Positions 10,980-22,096 of a DNA stretch of 64,000 nucleotides are shown piece after piece. The position numbers were made by a program, and so were the translations under genes. The DNA comes from Diabrotica undecimpunctata (Eukaryota; Arthropoda; Insecta; Coleoptera; Chrysomelidae). Each line of letters starts with the position of its first letter. The stretch's first letter is position 1. The notes beneath the pieces were generated by a model. It did no database searches. It was not told the DNA's origin and saw only the letters and a list, made by a program, of their open reading frames with translations. The stretch is taken from the NCBI RefSeq assembly GCF_040954645.1, contig NC_092812.1:744001-808000 (forward strand). The letters are read 5' to 3'.

Positions 10980-11520
10980 CAGTTGCGAGTAGCATGCGCC
11001 TACAGGACTGTATCTGCGGCGGCCTTGTGGACTATCACGGGTTGTGTTCCTCTGCATGTGTTAGAGCAGTAGAAAAGAAAAAAGACATCTCTATGGGAGA
11101 AGAAAGCATTTGACAACAGCTATAAAAAAAAGAAAGGGAAAGATCAATGGAAAAATGGCAAGAAGAGTGGAACAACAAGGAAGATGTTGCTCAGTGGACA
11201 AAGATGCTGATCCCGAGCCTAAGGGACTGGGTAGATTGTCTGTTTTAGGGCGTATCTTCATAGGTTCAGAAAGACAGATGCAGATAAATGCCTATACTGC
11301 GAATATTCCTACACTGTTACTCACACAATGTTGGAGTGTAATAGATGTACAGTGGAGAGAAACAGAATGTATAAAGAAATAGGTATGAACCCTGTGACTG
11401 TAAGAGATGATCGTAAAGATGACGGGAAATACGGAGGGATGGAATAGTGTTTACAATTACATCCAAGCAGTCATTAAAAAGAAAGAAGAAGAAGAGAAAT
11501 ACCAACCGGGCTAATAACAG
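10980..11520 (+). pseudogene. LINE C-terminal fragment with CCHC zinc knuckle, copy 1
   Basis: A decayed R1/I-like LINE 3' coding end. Across shifted frames one finds WNNKEDVAQWTKMLIPSLRDW, then CLYCEYSYTVTHTMLEC-like coding (C-x2-C-x7-H-x4-C; Tyr-type substitutions in this copy), and a Lys-rich tail ending near 11510. The fragment starts near a GCGAGTAGCATGCGCCTAC block and is shared with 61018-61555, where the reading frame of the tail is better preserved. Frames are broken by several indels. It is followed directly by RT sequence that normally belongs upstream of such a zinc knuckle. Confidence 0.7.
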
Positions 11521-12297
11521 AGATAAGATCTAATTACTATTTTAATGGGAATAAGTCGCAATTGAAGGTTAAAATAAGTTTATTGACGTTTGAATTTTTG
11601 ATCTTTGATCTTGCACTGATAACTTGTTTATACTCCAACAATTAATATAAAAAAGAATAGCGGTTGGTACAGAAGTACATCTAGCCTTCATCGACCTAGA
11701 AAAGGCGTATAATACAGTTCCAAGACTTAAATTGTGGCAAGCTTAACAACAACTCGACATTAGTCCATACCTTTTAGGAATAATCACAGAAGTATACAGG
11801 GATAACACTACTTACCTAAAAATCGGATATAGACTATCAGAGCCAATAAAAGAAACTAAAGGACTAAAACAAGGATGCAGTATGTCACCCTTACTGTTTA
11901 ATTTATATATTGAGGCAGCCCTTCAAAATTGGAAAAACCACTGCCAGGGAATGGGAATCCCCATAGGAAATGACGTACTGTTCTCCCTAAACTTTGCGGA
12001 TGACCAAGCCATCCTAGCTCAAGATTCTTATGATCTAGAATTTATGATAAAATGTCTATAGAGAGAATATTTAAAATGGGGGTTACAAGTCAGCATGAAG
12101 AAAACAGAATATTTACTTAATTATCAGTTCAGATGCAAGGTTTGAAGTGTTCCACGAGGACGTGGAAATCAAACAAGTGAAAAAATTTAAATATTTAGAT
12201 CCACTCATTGCTAAGAACGGCTTGGAAGAAACCGAAATTAAACACGAAGTAATCAGGGACGTAAAATTGTAGGATGTCTGAACTCCTTATGGTGGTG
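11521..12297 (+). pseudogene. LINE reverse-transcriptase fragment, copy 1
   Basis: A decayed non-LTR RT reads VHLAFIDLEKAYNTVPRLK-like at about 11675-11735, then MSPLLFNLYIEAAL (about 11880-11925) and LNFADDQAILAQDS (about 11990-12030), the catalytic FADD box. KFKYLDPLIAKNGLEETEIK follows near 12190. Stop codons and a lost base interrupt it. Homology with 61556-62332 ends abruptly at about 12297, so this copy is 3'-truncated. A 60-bp block at 11530-11590 (ACTATTTTAATGGGAATAAG and following) matches an element terminus also seen at 61567-61627. Confidence 0.8.
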
Positions 12298-12334
12298 GGT
12301 CCACACATATTTTGTCTGAGCCAAACAGTTTCAA

Positions 12335-12882
12335 TTGTTTTTCTTAAAATTTCGTCATGAATATTAATGCAAAATCATTCATGTTGAATACATTAGGGAG
12401 ATCATCTGAGCCTTGCTCTTTGTAAAATAATATAATTGAAAATTCATCTTTTAGGGATCTTAATCGTTCTACCCATAAACGAAAGCTTATGACATCATTC
12501 TGATGTAGCTGAACATATTCTTTTAAAGAAAAGTCCCTGGTTATATTTTCTCAATAGTCTCTTTTCATGTTCTAAAATATAAAAAAATATTTCGTTAGTT
12601 CATATAATTAGCTATTAATAAATACCACTAACCTGCATAGTTTTCGAATTCATTTTCTTCCTTAAACAGCTCAAGTATGTCATCTGTAATTAAGTGATTT
12701 CTGTATTCCGAGTATGTGGAGAGAATCCGAAAGCAAGAGGTACACACTAAAGATTTTTTTCGACTTGTTGTAACGGGTTCTGCTCCATGTAAGAGTTTAT
12801 TATGTTTATTCAAATTAGAAATTATGCTAAATGTTTTATTACAATATTTACAAAGGTTTCTTGTCACTGCTTTTGTATCCAT
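12335..12882 (-). pseudogene. C2H2 zinc-finger exon and following exon fragment
   Basis: Exon 1 runs from an ATG at 12882 to 12633. It encodes CKYCNKTFSIISNLNKHNK (C-x2-C-x12-H) followed by LLHG, then a second CTSC...H pattern, and ends at a consensus donor (CAG|GTTAGT). An acceptor (TATTTTAG) at about 12572 opens a second stretch reading LKEYVQLHQNDVISFRLWVE and on to about 12335; one base is missing or extra near its start, so the frame breaks. It stops where the truncated LINE copy begins. The combination resembles 5' exons of a transposon-encoded zinc-finger protein, but I do not recognise the family. Confidence 0.5.
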
Positions 12883-12975
12883 TATAAATATATTATAATA
12901 CAAACACAAAACCTCGAAGTAGCCGAAAATAAAATGCAGGATATAAAATTTACAGTACGAATAATTATAAAACAA

Positions 12976-13140
12976 TAAAAGAGTACATTAAGTATAAACG
13001 TTCTAGCTTATTACAAAATTCAAATTCAAAATAAAACCTAACTTGTCAAGAATGAGTTTGATATATATCCGCTTGGTGCGCCACAGTAGGAATCATTCAT
13101 CGAGTTAGAAACTCGATGGAATCATTCCTCCCGCGACCGA
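12976..13140. other. Short spacer with imperfect hairpin
   Basis: At about 13088-13130 the sequence CATCGAGTT-AGA-AACTCGATG forms a 9-bp stem with a 3-nt loop, flanked on both sides by the direct repeat GGAATCATTC. No gene is seen. Confidence 0.6.
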
Positions 13141-14370
13141 TTAATTGTGTTCCGAACGCCGATGTTCTTGTGGGGAATATTTTTAAATCATTTATTGTGA
13201 CGTCATGCGCGAATTTTTATCATAAAATTAACCTTCTAGTCAACCGTTCTTGGATCAGTTCGGATCACAAAAATCAGATCCCGAAGTTCACCGAAACGCC
13301 ATGTTATTTCAAATCGGTCATTTTGATGGTTTTTTTGTCTGAAAAGTTAAAAATTTACATAAAGGTACATTAATTATTTTATTTATTATATATTTTTTAA
13401 TTTAATATTACAAAATATTATTTATTAAAGTGTTTAACTCTTGTTATAGACAATTTGTCAATTAGAATATTACTAGAAACAGTTGACTGGTTGATTGTAA
13501 TAATATAAGATATCCGTATTTTACTTATTTTATAATATACCTGTTTTAACTTTTTGTTTTTCACTACGAGTTCTATAATAATTGTTATTAATTTGAAGGA
13601 GCTTTCCTATAACTCAATATAATGTGTTTGTAAGTATCATGTTTAGGATAACTATGGCTAATACGTTTCTATTGACAACCATAATTGTGCAATGATATTG
13701 AGATTATTGAGAAACGACAGAAAAGTTTAATTCCTATATTCTAAATTTGTGTTCTAAATTTTTTATATTCAAAACGTGATAGTTAAAATACAAATGAATA
13801 GATGCCGCCATAATCTGTGACTATAAAATTCTTGACTTGACATAGACATACATCATATAGATATAATATATCAAAAGTCATCCCAGCCCAGCCCAGACCC
13901 AGATAAACTAAATTTCTTGTTTATTTGGTAGAACATAAAAAGTTTTAATCATCAAAACTATAATCAAGTACCTGTAAGTGATTCTAAATCAAAGCAATCT
14001 TAACGGAGATAATTTAAGGAAAAGCCAGAAACTACATGTTTACCTGTATTAACCTTTTTCTGATGGTTTCAATCAAGGAGCATTCATTAAAGAAAATTTC
14101 TATCAAACACATCAAAATAATGCAAAAAATGGACCTACAAGAGATATTAATAATAATACTAATAACAAGAATTCCCATAAGTTGTATAAACCACTTTATG
14201 TAGGATGAATTACTAGAGAACACCCTTCATTTGATGATTTATGAAGGTATTTTAACAGAAGGAATAAAGGGTAAAAAAGGAGCAAACTTTACCAATATTC
14301 TTCAATAAGACAACAGGGAAGACATTAACATTTTAGAGAAACAACATCATATTTACATTGAAATAATCAT

Positions 14371-14374
<4 letters not shown>

Positions 14375-14443
<69 letters not shown>

Positions 14444-14456
14444 ATGTTTTAATGAT

Positions 14457-14522
<66 letters not shown>
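14375..14522. repeat. Double (TA)n array
   Basis: Two TA tracts, 14375-14443 and 14461-14522, separated by an AATGTTTTAATGATTGTT spacer. The open frames here encode only alternating Tyr/Ile and are not genes. Confidence 0.95.
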
Positions 14523-14527
<5 letters not shown>

Positions 14528-15203
14528 GAAGATATATCTCAAAGGTATAATCATCATAAGGCATATATATTCGGTGACTTCAATCTTCCTGAAGCTTCAT
14601 GTGATAACAATGAATCAGGTGTCCTTAATTGGTCCTGGTAATTTGTCCTTAAAGGTTCACACTCATTGTATTTAGCTGAGTTTTATGGTTTCTTGATTTT
14701 TTTTTTCAAATTATTAATATTCCAAATGAAATAAATGTGTTTTTAGACCATATTTACAAATGTTTGTGATTTACAAGTAGAAAAAGCTTCAGATCCGATT
14801 TTTAAAAATAACTATTAAGTATCACATAACAGTACACATTTGATGAACAGTGGCGTTTTGTACAACATATAAATGATGTAGGTAACAGTTAATTAATTAA
14901 AATCTTTAGGCATTATCATTCGCAACTGTCTGAGACTATCTGTTTGGGCTTTAAGAATGGTTTATTATGCTTTGGTTGTATCTAAAATGGAATATGCATC
15001 TATTGTTTGGTCTCCAAAATACCAAGTTCATTCTACTATATTGGAGAGATTGCAGAACAAATTTTTAAGATATTGTGCATATAAATAAAACATATGCATT
15101 ATTAATCATGATTATACAGATATTTTAGAAACACTCAACATGAATTTATAAAAAAACTGACAAGATAACTCTGATTTAGTATTTGTGTTTAAATTAATAA
15201 ATG

Positions 15204-15678
15204 TGTTACGATAAATTCTGACCCAAAACCGTAAATATATTTATTACTAATATTTTCATTCATTCACGTATTTTTTAGGTAATGCCTACCTGACACACGA
15301 TGGGTCCCCCTTTGTAATAAAAACAACAATTCGAACCTTCTGGAGACAAGCCGATTTAACCATACCGGTTCTGAGAACAATTCGCCGCTCTGTCTAGAAG
15401 GCCTTTCAGCAAAACAGCGGTCTATGTTCGATGTGTTTCGAGAAACAACTGTTTTCATTCTCGAATAACAGGACTTTATATTTATAGAGGAATTTTGGTT
15501 ATGGAGGGACAGTTAATAAAGAAGATTCGCGCTCGCGATATTGTTGTTACGCTCGCCTACTAATAAATTATTGTATATGTAGTGATAAATAAATAAATAT
15601 CAGTTATTGTGCTTTTTAATGAATTAAGATAAGAACAAGACATTATAAATTAAATAGACATAAATAAATATCATTTCA
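15204..15678. mobile_element. Solo LTR, 475 bp, TSD AATG
   Basis: The LINE coding tail is interrupted exactly here. The insert starts TGTTACG, ends ATTTCA (TG...CA), and is flanked by AATG at 15200-15203 and 15679-15682. Removing the insert and one AATG restores an open LINE frame across the junction (FVFKLINGLIYCPEL). A 4-bp TSD and TG/CA ends are typical of Gypsy or BEL LTRs. No internal region remains, consistent with LTR-LTR recombination. Superfamily is not determined; strand is unknown. Confidence 0.85.
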
Positions 15679-16140
15679 AATGGTTTAATTTATTGTCCTG
15701 AACTTCTTCAATCTATTAGCTTTTATGTTCCCTCCAGAAGTCTCAGATATGTTGATCTGTTTTATATACCTTTTCACAGTAAAAATTATGGTATGCACTC
15801 ACCAATTGAGCCAACACTGAAAATTATAAATAGGACCAATTTAGAAATATTTGGTGCCGCCTTGGCTTCATTTAAAAATCAGATAAAAAGAGCTTGACAA
15901 GTTATAGGTACTTTTTTGTTTATCATATTCATTTTGTTTCACATATAATTAATATTGTTTTATATATAATTAAGATTTTAGTATTTAACTTAGTTTGTAA
16001 GCAATTACAGAGAATGATTTTTATACTGTATGTAACACATATTTTTTGTTGTAATGGGTTAATCCTGTATATTAATAAATAAAAATAAAATGTTATTATA
16101 TTTAAATTTGGAACTATACATTATTTTCAGGGAGGTTTTA

Positions 16141-16679
16141 AATTCAAACATATAGTTACCATATTTTTGAATGTAGGGAGTATATATATATAACATATTA
16201 TAAAACTGTAATATCTAAGTACTTTATATTTTAAAATTAGTTGAATTTTACTATGCGTTTCCATTTTAAATTTTTTCTAGAATCATTTCCTGTGTTCCCT
16301 GCGTAAACTTTCATATTGCTGTATAAAATATTAACACCATGTTAAATACATGCTTATTATTATTATCAAAATAAATTATTCTGCTGCTAAGTTTGCCTTT
16401 CTTCCTTAGAAAAAAAAATATATATTATTTTTCATATGTTTTTCTTCACTGATTATTTTGTCATTCAATATTCCCCTAATATTTTTATTCGTTCTTTTAT
16501 TTTTGTCAGGCGACATTATATCACTTTGTTTTTATTACAGATCACTGTCTCTCCAGACAGAACATTTATTTTTCATTCTGCTCTCGTTGTATTGACAATC
16601 AGTAAGTATTTTAATATATGTCTGTTATATACAATAGCATACTATAACCAATGAGCTTATTGTACATTATTAATCTTCT
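16141..16679. other. AT-rich spacer, no gene recognised
   Basis: Begins right after the LINE tail. Short open frames lack motifs. Its first ~70 bp, up to GGGAGTATATATATA, also occurs left of the (TA)n tract at 54510, so it belongs to the sequence duplicated with the LINE. Confidence 0.55.
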
Positions 16680-17745
16680 TCGGTTCTCGGCATATTGTTA
16701 CCAATATGTTTCCTGATTACTGGGCGAATCAGATTGGTAATGGGCCTGCACCTTTCTTCTTCGTCGATATGGGGTAGTAATTGTCGAAAAAGAGCCATCT
16801 TTGTCGAAATGAATTCTGCTATTGGCTGATATTTTTGGTAATGTCCGTATAGCTTCGATATTAGCTGACGATCTTTTCGTTGTGTTGTTGAAGTGATCGA
16901 TCAGGCTGTTTAAAAACGTGTCTTAGTTCAGACCAGTCGTGAATTGGCTCTGTGCCCATTGAGCTGCCTCTCCTATCAGTGATTTCTCTAGGATGTCAAT
17001 GTTTAGTGTCGATGTTCATATTGCTCATGTGGTCTATTATTTCGTTTACGAAATCTTGCGGGTTTTCGGTATCATCGCCAGAGTATTGAGGTGGTGCAGG
17101 GGTCTATTTTGCTTGTGGAAGCTCCATCTTTGGTTTGTCCTGGGCTTCGCTGGGTTTGGTCTGCACTAGGATTAGGGCTGTTACTGCTTGAATTAATGTG
17201 GCTAAAACTGACGCCAAACCTGGGTTGTAGGAGTCTTCTGTGAGTTGGGCGCCATGTCATACGGCCGTAGCATGCTCCATGGTGTTTGGAAATTCTTGGT
17301 GCTCTACGACCGCCGCTCTGGAGGAGGATCGTAAGTTCCTTGATTCCATCCTCGTGTTCGTGGAGTTTAATGTGATTTAGGCTTCTGCGTTGCGGGAAGT
17401 TTACGGGGCCGCTGTGTTCGACAAGGGGACAGCGGCAACCAGAATACTCTAACAGTTCGAAGTAGTAGTGGTAGTGGCACCAAGCCAACAAGGTTTAGCG
17501 GGGCTAGTAGTGTAAGACAACTAGATCCCGATCGGAAGATGTGCTGCTCTTTTATACACTTTGTGTTTGCGAACTCGCAGCAATCTTCCGCCGGGAGGCC
17601 AATGATAAAGCAGTTAATAACGAACTTTGTTATTGGTCGGCCAAAGTAACAATCTGTGTCGTGATTGGTCACTTTGGCGACAATAAATTTTATGTGGCAG
17701 AGTCGGACGGACGGAGGAATAGATGAGTAATTCTATAGTTTTCTT
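16680..17745 (-). mobile_element. Decayed Gypsy-type 5' end: LTR/leader, PBS and gag remnant
   Basis: On the minus strand a TATAAAAG box (about 17550) is followed by a leader and a TGGCGCCCAACTC block at about 17240-17255 that looks like a tRNA primer-binding site. Downstream, broken frames give IDILEKSLIGEAAQWAQSQF, then a stretch recoverable as a Gypsy gag core ending near HIDEE at about 16770. Numerous stops and frame changes mark it as dead. The LTR boundaries are not defined. The region is more GC-rich than its neighbours. Confidence 0.45.
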
Positions 17746-17891
17746 TTTCATTCGGGCCTACAGAATTCTAAAAGTATAATATTATCAATATAAGTCAACC
17801 TTACATAGTTTGCATGAAAAATAGGGGTGAAAAGTTATAAGAATGGCCACAGCTGTGTGAATAATTACACATATAAATATTTTTCCTATAA

Positions 17892-19060
17892 TTAGCTTAA
17901 TGATAAAACACGCAAACACAAACTACATTTACATTGCACGTAAGATGTATAAAAGTCTGGCACTTCTGGATGTGGATTCTCGAGTGTTGGCAGGTTTAGT
18001 TGGGATAAGGAACCAAGAAACCACACATCGTTGCGGGGAAGAGAAAAGTAGCGCCGAACTTCGATATGAGTACCATATGTTGTTTTACAGGGGGCGATCA
18101 TCCGTTTAACATACCGGCACTCTTGATAGCTGGTAGGTTTCAACAAGCACTTATTGTTGTGCAGATCATCTGAAAGTACACATACGTCGTATACATATTT
18201 GTATACGACGGAACCAGTTCTAATTATAACTGTTCTGACTATGCCGTCGGCACCAGGATGACCAGCCTTAACAATACCAATTTTCCATTTCATTATCGGG
18301 ATTCCATCTTCTTTAACCAAGACGAGAATTCCAGATTGCAAAACTGTGGGATAGGTCCTTTTCCATTGAGACTGTTGCTGAAGTTTGAAAATTAATTCCT
18401 TTGAACATCTCTTCCAGAAACCTTGGATGATTCTTTGAAGTTGCTGAAACTTGCTGAGTGAATTTTCCTTAATAAAATAGTCATAGTCAGGTAATGCAGT
18501 AATGTGTTCTCCAATTAGGGTGCTTATGACTGCAAGTCACTGGGATCATTAGAAAATTGGGATAAAGGTCGGGAATTTAGACAGGCTTGATTTAGATAGA
18601 AGCATGATCGTGTGTAAAATTTATATATCTCATTTTTAGCACCAATAAAATTAGTATCGTGATCAGAGTATATATTTGCGCTTAAATCTCTTCTTGCAAA
18701 AAATCTACGAAGAGTAGCAATAAGGGCATCTGTGGTGAGACTACTTACAAGTTTTAAATGCATCGCTCTCGTTGAGAGAGACACAAAAATACACACGTAA
18801 GCCTTAATCGTTTTATAATTTCTAGTTTGCCGATTCTTTAACAAAAAGGGTCCGCAAAAATCTGTACCTGTATTATATAGGCGTTACTCGATACTCTGGT
18901 AAATCTTCCATTAAATATGAAGTATGAGAAGCACTAAAGCAAAATCAACGTAAGCATTGCCTCACAACTTGTTTTACTAGATTTCTGCCAGAAGAAGGCC
19001 AAAAGACGTTCTCGAGACATCTTTTATTGAGGCTCCAATTCTACCGGAAATATATTTTAC
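17892..19060 (-). pseudogene. BEL/Pao retrotransposon pol remnant (integrase to C-terminus)
   Basis: Reading right to left: a degraded zinc-binding/core entry (MEDLPEYRVTPI and GTDFCGPFLLKN around 18830-18920), integrase core with AYVCIFVSLSTRAMHLKLV and IYSDHDTNFIGAKNEI (18640-18800), the NQACLNSRPLSQ box (18560), then in another frame GILVLVKEDGIPIMKWKIG and HPGADGIVRTV (18250-18340), the BEL/Pao C-terminal signature. An internal deletion follows GAKNEI, and at least two frame changes break it. The following 140 residues to 17892 are unassigned. No LTR is seen. Confidence 0.85.
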
Positions 19061-21220
19061 CTACAAAGTTTTCATTTGCTCTGATTTTTTAAGAATCTGA
19101 AACTCTTTAGAAACACTTTTTATTCGAATTCCAGAATCGACTTGGCCATGCCTAAAAACGCAATTTTGTTATTGAAAATTAATAATAGATAATGAGATAA
19201 TATAGTTCACTTACGCATTCGTTGAAGGACAAATTTCACTTTCAGATGCCATATTCGGAATTTCATCCAAACAGTCAAGATTGGCTTTCCTAAAAAACTA
19301 TAACTTTATTACTTTCTGGATTAGTTACAATTAGAAGCAATAATTTTTCAGCTTTATGTATTCATGATACTTAATCATAATAGTTTTTATAACAATTCAT
19401 AGATGTGTACATATGTATGTATTGTATATTAGCAAATAATTCGGAAGTGAGGATATACACAACTCGATTGATCATATATTATAGTCCAGTCGCTGTGGAG
19501 GAAAGCAGGTCTATAACATTTTTTTTATAATTAAAATAGCAAATAATTTTTAATCCCTTTACTCCTGTTGCTGATACGCCCATGGCCGTACCCGCAAATA
19601 GATCTGCGGGTGGGCTCGCTCACCCTTAGCAAATTTTATTGGAACATACCAACTATCAAGGAGTTCTCAAAATACGGATGGTCGTATTCATCAAAAGAGG
19701 CCGAAGTAGAATATTTTATGGTAGAGCGTTGTTAACCTTTTTCGGTCCAGGCGGATCCTTCTTGATAATTTGGTCGTTAAACACAGCCGTAAAAGCTTTT
19801 TATAGTATCTTTCTGAAAGAACCTAATTTAAAAGGTTCTATAGGTATTTGCTCACGTTTTCCAACTACAAGAGTCCCGTTACTTACCTAGAATCATTCTA
19901 TGTTCGGGTATCTTCCTAGAGATGGAAACAGCCTGGCGTTCTTTTAGGCAAGTTGTCATTTTTGAGTGGGGGATATCCCACCTTTTTTTGGAAGCTTATT
20001 ATATTTTGAGAGGAAGAAAAGGGACTCTGGGCAGGACAGTCTTCGAGTAAAGACGCTTGCTTATATTACCGTTCTCTGTGAATTTTTTCTTTAAGTGTGT
20101 ATACACTTGTATCTTTAAAATATCTTAATCTAATACCATATTAGATTAAATATTGTTATAAAGTACCTTTATTTTGATTAACTTCAGTGCTTGATACTAT
20201 TAAAGTATAGTAGAATCAGTGAAATAGTGCAGCAATCATCGAGATTTATTGTAAGTTATCGTAATCATATTACCTTCAATTATCTGGGCGAATAATATTG
20301 TAATCATGTTACCCAATCCTGGACGAATCTACGCCAACCATTTCTTCACCTGTAGTTAAGGTTAACTACCGATTTATAAATTCAATTAAAAGATCATTTA
20401 ATTCTTTCATACGAACTTTCAATCAGTTATTAAGAACTTCTCAAAAATAATAATTACGAACATTCAATATTCAGTAAGAACAGTTAATTAAACTAAAAAC
20501 AGTGGGAGACAGACAGTTAACTTACAACCAAGTGCGGGTTGGTTTCATTTTTATACTACAGAATTCTTGTAATCTTTTGAATTTAAATTTAATTAATTTT
20601 GTTTTATTTGCTATAATTGCTATACATTTTTAAATTTACTGTACCCGTTATCTCGAGATAAGCCCATAAACAGCGAAGAGAGATTTGTTTAATCAGCTTT
20701 AGTTGAATTTTTTTAAATAATACCAGGCTCTCTTCGCTGATAATTTAATTTGTGCATGATTTTATTATATTGTATCTGTAAAGGTATTTCTTGATCATAA
20801 TACTGTTTTTGTACTGTATTTCCATATTTATACAACCATTTATTAATTGATGGTGCATTTTTTTACTTGTGTTTACATTCAGCCGCCTATTTAATTGTGT
20901 TGTTGAATATATTGTTTTGTTTTATCCACAAATTTTATTTCTCGACTCCTAATAAGTTTCCTGATAAAATAATACCTCTGAATATTTGCCTATTACATTA
21001 AATTATTATTATACCTTCGACCAGGAGAAAGATCAGGTTGATTAAGTTTCGTAGGCAAGTAGGTGGACGGAGTCCACCTAATATATTTATTATTTGTTTA
21101 TGTAGTGTGTTGATAAAATTTATTTAATAATGAACTGTTGATATGTTTCCTTGGATTTGCTCTCAGAACTTAAATATCTTTCCTTATCTCTTTTCGTTTC
21201 TAAGGTTTCTTAATTTTCCC
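19061..21220. other. About 2.2 kb without a recognisable gene
   Basis: Two hairpins are visible: a perfect 11-bp stem with 3-nt loop at 20125-20149 (TTAATCTAATA/TATTAGATTAA), and CAGCGAAGAGAG (about 20672) pairing with CTCTCTTCGCTG about 50 bp downstream. An 83-codon plus frame at 19639-19890 has no recognised motif. Confidence 0.5.
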
Positions 21221-21229
21221 CATGAACCC

Positions 21230-21480
21230 CAAAAAGTTAAGTGGCACCCTTTTTCTATCTTATCTTATCTTTGGTAATTTTACCTATATATCTTTTTGTT
21301 TATTTCTGTATCTTTTCTATATCTTATCCTGTCCTATCTTTACTTATTTCGTCCGTTGGACCCATTCCCGGTTCCAAAAGCTAGTTTCGAACCCACGACT
21401 TGCTCTCCACCAACAATCTGGCTGTCATCAGCAGTGTCTCCATTGGTGACCTTTCTAGCACCATCCAAAAAAGGTTTCTG
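21230..21480 (-). repeat. Possible tRNA-derived SINE
   Basis: On the minus strand an A-box-like AGCCAGATTGTTGGTGGAG is followed by GTGGGTTCGAAACT, close to the pol III B box (GGTTCGANNCC). The tail is a degenerate AAGATA/GATAAG-rich microsatellite. The A-to-B spacing is shorter than in most tRNAs, and I found no TSD or second copy here, so this is tentative. Confidence 0.35.
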
Positions 21481-21760
21481 AGGTTACAGGTCAATACTAT
21501 ATTGCTCTAAACTTTTTATAACTGTATCGATTTTGTTACAAATTTGGAATTAGACTTATCTTACCCTTTCTTTAAAAATAATATATTCGCTAGATGAGCT
21601 TTAGGGGTGAAAACCATTAAACAATCGTAAAAACAACTTCGTTTTATAAACTTAATAAAAATAATTGTAAAAATAACTTCAAAGGTTTTTGTACTGCCTT
21701 TATAAAAACCAATATGCTTATCTAATAATAAAATACTAAATAGTTTCAAGTTTTGTTTTC

Positions 21761-22096
21761 CATACTTCCACAAAATTTATTTTAAATTATTATCCTACAG
21801 CTATTTTGGCCAGAGTGCCTTTCTCAAGTGATCTATTTTTGGCATGTGTTTACACTTTATACTGTTTAACTGAATAGGTTGACGAGAGGACAACCGTTTG
21901 TCTCAAGTTGGTCATTCAGAATTGTGTCCATACTTCCACAAAATTTATTTTAAATTATTATCCTACAGCTATTTTGGCCAAAGTGCCTTTCTCAAGTGAT
22001 CTATTTTTGGCATGTGTTTACACTTTATACTGTTTAACTGAATAGGTTGACGAGAGGAGAACCGTTTGTCTCAAGTTGGTCATTCAGAATTGTGTC
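21761..22096. repeat. 168-bp tandem duplication, two units
   Basis: Units 21761-21928 and 21929-22096 are nearly identical (GCCAGAG versus GCCAAAG and one other change seen). Both end CATTCAGAATTGTGTC. The second unit runs into the 3' end of the minus-strand Gypsy coding remnant. Recent unequal duplication is the simplest explanation. Confidence 0.95.

Larger units (their letters stand above)
13141..16140 (+). mobile_element. Decayed Jockey-like LINE, copy 1 (internally deleted)
   Basis: This interval parallels the interrupted copy at 35005-35894 plus 51419-54365. The first ~830 bp is shared non-coding 5' sequence. Coding remnants are [10 protein letters not shown] (endonuclease GDFN motif, about 14565-14595), and after a large deletion near 14800 the RT C-terminus (VSKMEYASIVWSPKYQVHST, about 14985-15045). 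The coding tail resumes after the solo LTR as GLIYCPELLQSISFYV to SFKNQIKRA, stop near 15895. The 3' end is an ATTAATAAATAAAAATAAAA-type tail. A (TA)n block at 14375-14522 replaces about 85 bp present in copy 2. Stops make it inactive. Confidence 0.75.

Noticed and set aside
14367..14641. Several 60-65-codon ORFs on both strands
   Set aside because: They translate mainly to alternating Ile/Tyr from (TA)n tracts; low-complexity artefacts. The same holds for ORFs at 48601-48795 and 54405-54744.
17541..18109. Plus-strand ORFs opposite the Gypsy leader and BEL/Pao pol
   Set aside because: Opposite strand of recognised minus-strand retroelement coding sequence.
21360..21420. tRNA gene
   Set aside because: A and B boxes are only partly matched and too close together, and no cloverleaf could be folded; kept only as a possible SINE.
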